Positions 46,541 to 57,545 of a DNA stretch of 64,000 nucleotides are shown piece by piece. The DNA comes from Reticulascus tulasneorum. Its lineage: Eukaryota; Ascomycota; Sordariomycetes; Glomerellales; Reticulascaceae. The notes below the pieces were generated by a model that worked only from the letters and a program-made list of their open reading frames with translations, did no database searches and had not been told where the DNA came from. The stretch is taken from NCBI GenBank assembly GCA_001557505.1, contig LSAX01000007.1:744001-808000 (forward strand). The letters run 5' to 3'. Both the position numbers and the translations under genes were made by a program. Each line of letters begins with the position of its first letter. Positions within the stretch are counted from its first letter, which is position 1.

Positions 46541-47637
46541 TGCACTGCCCAGCCCAGATGCAGGTTCCACTGCACGTAAGGAGAAAACTCGCAGCCTTGA
46601 AGCGGGGGCCGCATCAAAGAAGCAAGTATTGCTCTGTACTCGGACGGATTACATCGTCGTCTGTTCCAACGCACCACGTTACGCAAAACACCCCTTAGTT
46701 TACTAATGCCTGCCTGCCTGCGTGTTCTCTGCATCCTCCCCCGACAAAGAGACATGAGCCAGCCTGGTCTCCGTCCCAAATAAGCAACCATCATACAGTG
46801 ACAGATCTGCTTGTCACCAACCATAGGGCTGATCCGCCGACCAGTTCCGAATCATCACTTCTCGACAATCATAGCCTGCCTCCCTGAGGGGACAATCCAC
46901 TAACTAGTTAGTCCGTAGTCCCATGAGCCCTGTTTCTTCTAGGATCATATATGAGATGATGTGGGCATAACACCAACGCGGCCAGCCAGGTCGTCAATCC
47001 AACTGTGCCAACTCTGAAGCGCTCCTCCCACCGTCACAAGTCGTATGCATTCATTCAATTTGCCTCCTGAGCTTTCAGTTCGCATCAATACCAGCGGCAC
47101 AGCGCTCACTCCGAGTTGCCCTCAATCGACATGTCAGTATCTTGTCCCCCGCGTGACCGTCCAATCAGCCATCCACCGCGTCAGCTTTCTTACGTCCATC
47201 ACTCAAGGTGAGTAAGACAGGGGCGTTTCTCAGCTTACAGCTGTCTCTCGTGATGAACTGTAGCACAGTGCGAGAATACCCGAAGCACCGATCCGGTTGG
47301 ATTAGGCCCCTTGTAGAGTTGTCAGATGGCATTGAGTCGAATCCTCTACCCATACTCGGATTGCTACGGTTTGCTCGGGAATACAGAAGTCGTCTCTCCC
47401 AAGATCCCACATTTGCGTAACGCAAACCCTCGACGGGCGGCTTCCGCGGTCTCCCAAGATCACGAGACGAACCGTTCACCTTCAGCCCCGTGAGCATTGC
47501 GTTCCAGGCGTTCCGGGTCTTCTCGTTGTGCAAGCAATCCCTCGTCTCGGAAGGGAATCGCGTGAATGGAAAGCAACGTTAGACCTAACTATCTCTTGGG
47601 AACATATCCGAGCCTCGACGTCATTCTCAACTCAATG

Positions 47638-47654
47638 CCCCCCCCCCCCCCCCC
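47638..47654 (+). repeat. C17 homopolymer
   Basis: Seventeen consecutive C. Its length may be affected by sequencing or assembly error. Confidence 0.9.
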
Positions 47655-49984
47655 TGGTTACGAGCATCCCCTCAGCTCGATTCCTTTCAGACCCATACAA
47701 GTAAGTCATCGAGCCTATCTCTTCCTTGTTCCCTGTGTATGCGCCGGTCCCCCTCACTCGATTCCACACAAATCGGCCATGTGTCTTCAACAAAGAAGGT
47801 GGGTTTGTGAGCCTTCGTTCTGGGATGCAATGTAACCCACCCACCCATCCAGTGGATTGCTTACAGCGATGTGGAGTTTGGGGCGGCACGGCGGACCCTG
47901 AGCTGGTTCGCCCATCCGAACCACCCATCTTCCCGTACCCTAGAATAGATCTTCGCGGGAGCCCGCCTCGTACTGAACAACAACTGGAGTGCCTCCCTCC
48001 TGATTCTGTTCCTGTTCCTGTCCCTGACAGCGGGCATGCGAGAAGCGAGAAGCCGCTGTCGAGCTGATGGTAGTCCCTGTGCGTGTTTGACCTTTATGAG
48101 CATAAGAAAAATACATCGAGGATGTGGCACGTATATGTACTGAGGCGGCGCATTCCTCATAACTGCCCAGGAGCCTGGCTTCGATGCGATTCGTCCGCAT
48201 TTTGTGCCCGATTCTGGAGAAGGCTGTCTGCGCTACAGTTCTGCCTCCCACGGCATAGCAGCAACAGTTCCGGAACCATTTCACCTCTTCATACGATGTA
48301 AACCTGGACTAGCAAATCCCAGGTTCAGAGCCCACCGGCAACCGCTGTGCATCATCAACCGTTTTGCCGGTCGAGATCTCGCTTGCAAGCCACACTCAAA
48401 GCAAGTGGCAGGCAATATACTCATCTCTTCGGCTTCTCCACATTCCCCTTCAAAAGTCTCCCCATGCCATCTCCTCCCAGATCGCGTGTACGTCAGCTCC
48501 TTGTGCGATTCCACCAATCTGAACTCCTCGGATGCTGGCGTGTTTTCCCGCATGTGCACTACCGACGATATTCATCCAAATAGCCATGCCCCGGATCTTG
48601 GCATCTTCCGCTTCAGCCAGCACGCGCGAATCTATTACCAGGCCCAAAGGGCCTTGCTCTCTTGAACTAACGTCCGGCACAGCGGTAACGTGAGCCTGCG
48701 CCGTCGGGTCCAGCGATCCGTGCCTGCCCTGCAAGCCCTTCAGGCCAAGGTGTCTTGGAGGCGAGACAGGTCTTATTTTACTCTACGTCACGACATTTCG
48801 ACGTCACGCCTCCTTTGGCTGTGTAATTTGCCTGGCCGTTATGACTGATTTCTCCAGTCTTCCCCGTCTCTCCTTCACGTGCCAGCTCCGGATAGCAGAT
48901 GGCCACAAGCCCGATTGCCGAATATGGAGATGACAAAACCACGGATTGACCGCCCAAGGCCCAGGGCGGACGTCCAGAGTGGTCGCTACGTGATACTGCC
49001 CCCGCCCCGACTCTGACAGATGTCGGATCTCATCTCATTCTCACACCAACCCCACACCGAGGCCCAAATTAGAAGGAAGTGAAAATCTTACTACCTTACG
49101 TACGTTCCGATGCGGTGCAAGACGCCCCGGTCATCATGAGATTCCGGGAATCGGGCATCAGGGAAAGGCGAATTTCCAGTGTGAATAGCCTGGCCTCGGT
49201 CTTGCATTTCATACATGCATACCACCATGCCGGCATCGCTTCGGCAAACCTCCTTAATGATGTGTTCATGTTTAATATTCTCAAGACCTTCACAGTATCT
49301 TTACTCCCCTCTCATCCCAAGGGCAAGGGACATGGAGCCCCGATGTAAGGGGGAAACCAACGACCCGGGAACTTGCCAGACCATTCCCAGACATCCTGAT
49401 CGGGAATCTTTCATTCATTAAGGTAGCTGTGGGAACCAGTCCTGCATGCCGGCGCTTCATCCCTCTCCCACTCCACCAGCATCCCTCCGGAACTCCCAAG
49501 GGAGGTCAGGAGAAACCGTTGATCCTCCGCAGCGACCAGGCTGGGAGATTCACAGATCGCCAAATTCACCCCGCAAATCACCCACCCAATCGGAATAAAA
49601 CTACCCCTGATCCAGCCAGGGGTAGCTGGGCGTCTTCAACACCATGGCTTCAGCCTCGCGAACGGTTTTGGAGGTCAGAGCGCACCTGGGCTTGCAGAGA
49701 TGTGACGTCCCCTGTATCAAAACCTCCCCGTTTCAGCTTGTCTCCTAAGCTCTCCCTCGTCAACCAGCAAAAGTTTCGCTCTTGTTTCCGTTCCCCCCTC
49801 TCCATCCCGCCGCCATGACTTGCTCTATTCATACTTAACAAACCTTCGTAGCACCAAAGCGTTCGCTCTCCCTCCCAAATCAAGTCTATCCTTGCTTGTT
49901 TTCTATCATTGCTTTGGCATTGCTGTTTCTCTTTTTCCGTCTGCATTGAGACACTGCCCCCCACGAAACGAGAATATCATCGCA

Positions 49985-50915
49985 ATGTTGGCGAGCTTGA
50001 CTACGAAGATTGCCCTCCGGAAGGTGGGGCTATCGTCTGACAGCTTCAACTTCGGGGGTGGGACCGAGACCAAGAAGTTGACAAAGACCAATAAGAATCT
50101 GCCGCCTGGTACTGTTCCAGGGCTTGATGACGTCGAGGGCTCTTCGTCTGGATGGCCGTCCTGGATGACGGTGAAGTCCCTGCCGCTCACCGTTCAGCCA
50201 TGGCTGTCGCCGCCGCCGCCACCGATCGCGGTCGCAGAGTGCCCCAAGCCCGGCGACCTAGCGCCGCTGGACCGGGATAGGAAGCTGACCTTCGGCGGCG
50301 GCAAGCAAGTCCTTGTGGTCTTCCTCCGCTGCGTGGGATGCGCATGTAAGAGCGAGCACGAACCCTTCATATTCGGGATTTCGCTAACCATACCACGCAG
50401 TTGCCCAAAAGACCTTCCTAAACCTGCGCGCCATAGCCAACAAATACCCGAACCTACACTGCATCGCCGTCTCCCACTCCTCCGCGCACGCCACCCAGAA
50501 ATGGATCGACATCCTCGGCGGCGCCTGGGCCATCGATGTTGTGATTGACGAGGACCGAGCCATATATGCTGCCTGGGGCCTGGGGCTGGGTTCCGTGTGG
50601 TACGTCTTCAACCCCACGAGCCAGGCGCAGAGCTGGAAGGAAAAGGGCTGGCTCGGTGAGAAGGTCGCCGGAGCGATCCAGCGCACCGGCACGGGGCTGA
50701 GCGTCCAGGGTGGCGCGAATGTGCCGCGCTACGAGGGCAACGGCGTCGGCGTGGTGGACACCGGCGATGCACCAGGGACTGTGATGGGAAACAAGTGGCA
50801 GACTGCCGGGGCGTGGGCTGTCGATGGGCGGGGGACCGTGATCTGGGGTGGCAAGGCGTTACGGATGGACGATGTGCTTGATTTGGATGCAGGGGTGGCA
50901 GCTTTGGGTCTATGA
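49985..50915 (+). CDS. AhpC/TSA-like thioredoxin-fold protein (PRXL2 type, 2 exons)
   Basis: Predicted 291 aa, join(49985..50345,50401..50915), with a 55-bp intron (gtaaga...cgcag, CTAAC branch). After a roughly 100-residue Pro/Gly-rich N terminus, the core reads KQVLVVFLRCVGCAFAQKTF with a CxxC pair, Cys116 and Cys119; the intron falls just after it. LRAIANKYPNLHCIAVSH, a WGLG-type loop (AAWGLGLGSVWYVF) and a GTGLSVQGG...DAPGTVMGNKWQ...VDGRGTVIWGG end are typical of the AhpC-TSA_2 family in fungi. It is probably a redox or antioxidant protein, but its peroxidase activity is unproven in most relatives. The N terminus (LASLTTKIALRKVGL) could be a weak mitochondrial presequence. Confidence 0.9.
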
Positions 50916-53110
50916 TGGAGAGGCTTCAAGCTTGTCGCTGTAAGATCGGGTTCGTTATATTAGCCATCGGAGGCTGGAGTTCTGCAGTGCGTGCTTGGGC
51001 GGCAATCCTCATGTATCATCCGGCGTTACTTGCACACGTCTGTCACCATGTTATCAGGGTTAGGGAATGGATAGTCACTGGCGATACTTCATCAAATGCT
51101 ATGGTCTGTTGTTCAATTCCAGGAATATGGTCCGGAATCCAAACGTGGAACTTGCATCACTTCGCCTGGCGCCAATGGGAAGGTCTGGTGAGTAGGGACA
51201 TCTTCTGGAGATGCTGCTCTGAGCCCAAGTGATCCACATCTTCCGGGCATTTCAACACCATTTCCATTACAGATGCCAAGAATTAATATTCTTCTTGCTA
51301 CTATGTTAAGAAGGAAAGTATCAACCTGGAAGCCACCTCTTTATGCTTTTACGTGGAGACATTATTCACACACATTGATCATACGCTTCATATCACCCAT
51401 ACTCGCCTCCCTCATCTCAACCACCAACTACCCACACCTAAGCGACCAAAAACCAAACCCCTGCCACAAAGTTCTACTCCCCGTCACACTCACATACACA
51501 ATGCCATCCTCGTTGCAGTCGTTCCATCAAATTATCAGCCCCAGAGCCACGTGCGTGGCGCAAGGAAAGGCCCGGAACTATCCGCTAGTCTCCTGCGATC
51601 TCTTACCCAGAATGGGCTGTTCCGCCCGTCCAAGAAAAGAAAAATCCCAAGTATCCGGATCCAGGTCCGAGCGGAGGGAGACACACATATGCCACCCTTG
51701 CTGTGGACATGAGTGGCCCTGGCCAGGGGTTCCTGGGGCCGACCTCTAAGCAGGTGGCCACTTCCATGTTGCATGGATATGTATACCTCTTTCCATGGGC
51801 AGAGACTTGCAAGCAACTCAAACTAATAACTGATAGGCTGAGGCTAATATCTTGAGACTTAACAGAATTTAGACTCGGCAACTGCTTCCAAGCTGCCTAC
51901 CTTACTCACGACAGAACCTTGGCCTTATTCACCTCTTGCGTCACTGGCAGACAATCTGCATCCCGGCAAATGTCTAGAAGTACACCATCTTTTCATTACT
52001 CGCTCTTAACAGCTGAAGCTCCGATCCCAAACGAAATTCCCATCAAGAATGATCTATCTACCTACAGCCCCAACCAAAGGAGTCCCATCCCTCGTCCAAA
52101 TGTAATCCTTCACGCTCCCCCCAAATGAAGGCCTAGCAACCTAAAATTATCCCGATGCCACAAGTATGCAGTGATGGTGTTCGGTCTTAGAAAACGAAAC
52201 AAGCAAACTCCCACCAAAACAGATCCTACCCCTTACCGACAACCAGTTTCCTGCCATGTAATGAAAGAACCGTGGAAAACTAACAAGAACCCCATCCCGG
52301 AAACCCCCCTATTTTTGATCGTTTTCGTTGTAGTTAATCGAGTTGGCGAGGTCGTCGCGCGTGTATCGGACCAAATCCTCACATTTGTATGTTTTCTTGA
52401 CCCTTGTAGATATAGAGCAGCGTCAGAGTCTACGCGTCAACGCCCGAGTTGCTCCTGCATGGGATCGTTGGACACCCTCGACATTTTCAGAGCTCCAAAA
52501 CAACATTCCCAAAGTCCAAATTAGACGTGGCCGAAAAGAAACACGCTGCCTTGCTCCGTGTGCTTGCGCGTCGTCAGAATCCTCGTCCGTTCGAAAAACA
52601 GAAACAATATCCCAGAGGTTGTGATATCCTGAATCGCAAGAGCCGTCCTAGGAAAACAGTTCCTTTTCGCCCCCCTTTCTTGACATGCGTCTTTGCCCCC
52701 TAATAATACTGCCCAGAAAGACTTCAAGTTGAGACTCCCATTTCTTGCAGAATGCGACTCCATCTGATGGCGAACAAACTCCCCACGTTGATGACATGCC
52801 TTCCATGAGCACACCTCACTCCGAAATACCGTTAGGTCCTAGGTATATACCAAGCTTTTCATGTCCGAGGAAATGCCATAGCGAGACCAAACCCAAATTG
52901 AACAATCCACCCAGCCACGTTGATCGAAATTCCCATGCCATCGCCTAGCAGTGACTCCGCCGATAACCCTGTCGATCATCCCACAGTAGTCAACATTTTC
53001 CCTACGCCTGTTTTCCGTCTGATACATCAGTGAACAACACGCCGTGTTGCGAATGCTTCTTCAACCCTCCGAATGAACGCTACACCCCGTCTCTTACTTG
53101 CGATTGAACT
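50916..53110. other. Convergent intergenic region (2.2 kb)
   Basis: Unusually long for two convergent genes. A CA/CT-rich leader-like stretch (51360-51500) runs into CACAATGCC at 51501 and an 82-codon frame to 51749 with no known motif. Otherwise nothing was recognised; long 3' UTRs or a non-coding transcript are possible. Confidence 0.4.
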
Positions 53111-54768
53111 CTAACCCCATACACTAGCCGAGGTTGCGCTCAAGCCAGAGGACTGGCCCCAAACTCCGTTTCCGCGGCCCCACCCGCCAGGAGAGGCCAA
53201 AGGAGTTGTTGATCTCTTCCCAGATGCGTTGGCGGCAGGAGCACCGGATGGTCTCGTACCAATAGGAGCAACCGACGCGTTTGGCTGTGCGGGCTTGGAC
53301 CCAGCTGGCAATTCCTGCCTTGGCGGCGAACCCCCGGGAGAAGAGTTTGTAGTGCGGGCCGCGGCCTGGCTCACGGCAGAGTCGAACGCATTCTTGTTGT
53401 TGGAAGCGGTAGGCTGAGGGCTGGCAGTGCTGCCAGCACCAGACCCATGCTCGGTACCCGACCCGGCATTGGCGCCCTGGGGCCCGTCAGTCGCAGACAC
53501 TGGGGTGTTCGCGTCTGGGTTTCCCGGGGGGCCGGAACGACCGAGGTCGTAAGTCATGGGCGAGTGACCACGTAGGCTGGATGGGCCACTATGGACAGGC
53601 ACGCCTGTGCGCACAGCCCCGTTCTCATCGACGTAGCCGCCTTTCTCAGCGAAGGCGCCCTCGCCATACAAAGCGCTGCGCTGGCGGGCGATCAGATCAC
53701 GAGTCTCCTCCTCGGACATTCCCTTTCCAGGGTATTGGATCTCGGTAACGGCGGCTACAAGGCACAGTTCGTTAGCTTGGATTCTTCTTCAAGTGTTGAA
53801 AGAGATGACAAGCGTGTTTTTACGGGGGTGTTGGGACAGAAGATCTTCAGAGAGACATCTTCGACTGAGACATGGAGGGGAAGCAGCTTTGCAAGACGGT
53901 TGACCCCTCGGCCACAATTTTATATTTGGGAGTTTTTTTCTTCTTCTTTGCGATAGGAATCTTGTGCTATACAGTAGAGGGTGGCCTACTTCGTTGGTAT
54001 TGCTGCTCTGTGTGCAGATTTCGAAGCTCTCGCTCCCGCTGAGCCGCCATCCTCCTCTTGGCCTGCATCATCTGCTCTGCATCGTTGGAGCCACGTGAGG
54101 ACTGGTGACGCTGGGTCGCGTAGAAGTTCTGGAGGTTCGATCCGGGATGGCCTCGGGAATCATCGAAGTTGTTGTTGACCGAGTGTGGTCGTGAGCCGGC
54201 ACCGGTTCCCGCGCGTCCATCTGCAAGAGGGCATGTTAGTCGCGAAAGACCTTCATGTTGCCCGCCAGATGCGAGCAAACTTACTGAACTCGAGGGATTT
54301 TTTGGAAGCACCGGCACCGAATTTTGATCCAGGGGTTGGGTACTCACGTCGACCGCCGGCTCCGTAGGTCTTGCCGCTCTTTGCAAGATTTTCATATGCA
54401 CGATCAACTTCTATACAGCCCACTCAGTCAGCATGCGATCTCCATATATGATGCTCCTCCACCATGTTGAACCTCGTCGGCGCACGAGCCCAGATCGGAT
54501 CTGAAGGGTACTCCTCCCCGAGCCGGCTCGCACCACCCTTGGCTGCAGATAGATTGCGAGGAATCACGTACCCTCGAACTGATAGTAGAAGGCGAACTCG
54601 TCCTGGGGCGTAGGGCCGCTAGCGCCTATTGAAAGGATGGTCAGTGGACTGGCCAGGCAGAATCAGCGAGCAGGATCACCACGTACTAGTCCTTGCAGGA
54701 GGAGCTTGGTGTTCCCAGTTGTTCTGGCCTGGACTGGGCCATTGTGCGTTACTCTCGTAGTATGACAT
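53111..54768 (-). CDS. Conserved fungal disordered protein, MSYYE... (5 exons)
   Basis: Predicted 357 aa, complement(join(53111..53754,53990..54220,54348..54410,54572..54625,54687..54768)). The spliced product has conserved blocks that recur in filamentous ascomycetes: MSYYESNAQW, DEFAFYYQFEE, VDRAYENLAKSGK, HPGSNLQNFYATQR, EQMMQAKRRMAAQRERELRN and MSEEETRDLIARQRSALYG. The C terminus is a Ser/Gly/Pro-rich disordered region ending SASVWG. Every junction keeps phase 1. Intron 4 is 235 bp, four to five times the usual size here. I know no function; the charged helix and RxxALYG block suggest a protein-binding role. The sequence upstream is open in frame to 55020, but the ATG at 54768 starts the conserved block. 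Confidence 0.82.
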
Positions 54769-55464
54769 GATGTGGTTGTCGATGTGAGGCGTTGGGGGTG
54801 AAACCGGATAGCCGCAGGACGTGTCTGGAAGGACGGAAGGGACGAGATGGTGCTGTCGCGATCGCGGCTGCTCTTCTTCTTCAATCGAGAAACCCGAGTT
54901 AGCAACCAGAGACACAAGGTGCAGCGGATGTTGGAAGCGCCAGGAAGGGGTAGTTGATGGTAGTTCTCTTTTCAGGGTATGGGGGGAGAATTGGTTAGGG
55001 TGCGGGTGAGAGATGGGCACGAGGTGGAAGGAGATTATAATTTTTTTTTTTCTCCTGATGGCGCGCTTAAATTGTCTCTCAACTTTTGCGACAGGCTAAT
55101 ACTCACCAAAAGAAAAAGAAAAAAGACGGGCTGTTTCTGTTCTCGATTCTTCAAATGCGCTCAATGGACAAGCAGCGCAGAGGAACTGGAAGGCCACAGC
55201 GAGGCGCGCAAAGTATATGCGGTGGGGAGGTGATCTGTGGCGACGAGAAAGCCGGGAGAGGCAAGGCACCTTTGGTAGGCAAACCTAGTGTGCGTGGGCA
55301 GAAGTCCCGAGTTGTCCGTGGGTTTGCAGGTCGATCTACCTTGCGTACGGCTGTCAGGTGTACATACACTGAAGCAGGCTATTTTCCCTGATGGCTTCGA
55401 CGGGCAGAGGGGAGAATCGAGAAGGTCGGAAGAAAGAAGATTAGGAGCAGCGGGTAGGTGGAGG

Positions 55465-55510
55465 CAAAAGAGAGAGAGAGGGTATGAGAAAGGGAGGGAA
55501 GAGAGAGAGG
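55465..55510 (+). repeat. GA-rich low-complexity tract
   Basis: AGAGAGAGAG followed by GGGAGGGAAGAGAGAGAGG, on the upstream side of the MSYYE gene; a pyrimidine tract on its coding strand. Confidence 0.8.
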
Positions 55511-55835
55511 GTGACAGACAAGGTGTGACAGGGTGTGGTGGTGAGTTGTTTGTTGCAGCGTGATAGGGAAGGGGGGAAAAATTATTCAAGTGTAGGAACG
55601 GGTGGGAAAGGGGAGAGAGAAAATGGCCAGAAGGTACCAAATTAGAGCGGAGCGGAACGATTGGGGGGGGGGGGGTTTCTTGGAGTCGGCAGCTGTACAA
55701 TTTGTGCCGCTCTCAGGTAGGCCCGTACTGTGCCATCCAAGTTCGCTACCTTCCCACGCCTGGCATCACCTTAGCCAAGGTAAGGTACCTACCTAGGAGG
55801 GAGGTAAGGTACCCCCCATACCTTTGGTTTCTTCA

Positions 55836-55861
55836 GGGGGGGGGGGGGGGGGGGGGGGGGG
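55836..55861 (+). repeat. G26 homopolymer
   Basis: Twenty-six consecutive G preceded by a TACC/GGTA-rich stretch. The exact length is likely unreliable; a G-quadruplex or replication-slippage site is possible. Confidence 0.9.
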
Positions 55862-57032
55862 ACAACAGCGAAGGAGACCCTCATCAGAAGGGTTATTTGA
55901 GTAGCATGTACCCGACAATAATTACAGAGCACATGCAGTGCAGGTACCTGTAGCTACATCTTAAGTTCGGCCCCACTCACCAACGACACTACGTACCGCC
56001 TATACCAGGATCCAGTTCTGGGAAACACTTCCAACAGCTATGAGCACAACCAATTCAACGGCAGTAACGTGGTGTTATTCGGTTCGCGAGCATGATCCCG
56101 CTGCACTGCTACATCAGTACTAACCTACTCGCCCAGTTTATATGGTTTGGCAGGTAGAAGTGGCGCTGGCTGTAAATCGACCGACCAGCTCAAGCACGGG
56201 GTTTCCGCCGCTTTGTAAGTGGCAGATTACAAAGTACGAAGTAGACATTTGTACCCTAGGTACACTACATGCCACAAGTAGTAGTCCGCACAGCCGTTCA
56301 TGTTAAATGGGGGAATGGAGCTCGCGGGATTTGGGGGGTGAGAAACTGGTCTGCCCGCTGGATGGTGGATTTCCGCCCCCCGTTACGTTGCGATTTATCC
56401 CGGCTCAATTTCTCGATGATGAAAAGGCGACGGGCAGGAAAGAGTGAGGCGAAAAGTGAAGAAGAGGTGTGTGATGGGTTGCCGTTTGCTCACTGTGTCA
56501 ATACCTCGTCCGCCCGGGGCAGCCAAGGCCACATGTAATTATCTATGTACATTCGTACTAGTCCTCATACATAGGTAGGTAAGGTAGGCATGCAAGCACG
56601 TAGTACTGTAATTAGTGTAGGCGTGTTTTGCACCCCACTCTCCCGGGGGGGGGGTTCCATTACCCCCAGGCAATTTCAACGTCGACTCGACCCGAAATAA
56701 CCTAACGAAACGACACTGGGCCCGCCCAGTGAATACGGGGGCGAATGCGTGGAGAATGTGTACGGTAATTATGGCATGTACCTATGTTGCAAACTCCAAG
56801 GGCGATCGGGGAGTGCTTACCATGCTGGTCTAATCTGTACGTAGTAGACTGCTGGGCAACTCGGCACCGATCTCCACAAGGCCCCTGAAAGGGACTGCCC
56901 GAGAAACACCTGCGAAGATAGGCCCCCCCGGGCGGTCCTCGGCGTCAACCTGCCGACGGGAGTCCACCATATCACTTTGCTGAAGACTGCTACGACTGTG
57001 CGGACTAGTTAAGGTATGCGGTAGTACACACG

Positions 57033-57059
57033 TACCTTACATACCTTACCTTACCTTAG
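57033..57059 (+). repeat. TACCTT tandem motif cluster
   Basis: TACCTTACA, TACCTTACC and TTACCTTAGC follow one another, then TAGGTACGTAC in inverted sense at about 57076. Confidence 0.75.
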
Positions 57060-57394
57060 CTTAAATATGCCTAAGTAGGTACGTACTCGACTCTTTAGGG
57101 TTCAATCTCCCCCATAGCCATCCTAAATTGTCAGCACCTTTCGCTGGAGGAGGTGTTACGCAGCTCATCAACTTCGGCATCACAATCATCAATCCCAGTG
57201 CTTTCGACTCCCTTTATTACCAGCTTGATTCGTGAGTAACGATAGCATCATCAGCACTCCCACATTACTTGCCCATCTGTACATACTTTGTCCGTATGTA
57301 TGTGTGTATGCAAGTATGTGATCGGCCCATCTCATCCCATCCATCCCACACAACCTCATCCGCCAAGACCTGTTGAATACCACGCTTGTCACGG

Positions 57395-57545
57395 TTCTCT
57401 CTCTCTCTCTCTCTGGCCCTCTCCCATTTTCCTTTTCTTCCTTTTCTTTTCTTTTCTTTTCTTTTTCCTCTCTTCTGTCATATTCCGCATTCCGACATTC
57501 CCGTCAGTTTTCTTTTCTTTCCTTTTCTTTTCTTTTTTCTCACCC
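57395..57545 (+). repeat. Pyrimidine-rich tract, (CT)n and (CTTTT)n
   Basis: (CT)9-10 followed by repeated TTTTC units over about 150 bp. Such tracts often precede fungal transcription starts. Confidence 0.85.

Larger units (their letters stand above)
44266..49984. other. Long divergent intergenic region (5.7 kb)
   Basis: The region lies between the divergent Cid1-like and AhpC-like genes. It contains a purine-rich tract, a C17 run, a perfect (ACCT)5, many TAGGTA/TACCTA motifs (near 45165, 45330-45360, 46521) and a pyrimidine-rich leader-like stretch at about 45905-46020 on the plus strand. Several frames of 70-150 codons occur (for example 48204-48665 plus and 48450-48734 minus) but none has family motifs. 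Long 5' leaders or non-coding transcripts are possible. Confidence 0.45.

Noticed and set aside
47310..47350. T-loop-like GAGTCGAATCCTC
   Set aside because: No A-box or acceptor stem upstream, so not a tRNA.
54132..54144. GGTTCGATCC B-box-like sequence
   Set aside because: It lies inside a coding exon of the MSYYE gene on the other strand.
54769..55020. In-frame N-terminal extension of the MSYYE protein
   Set aside because: The added sequence is low complexity and the conserved block starts at the ATG at 54768.
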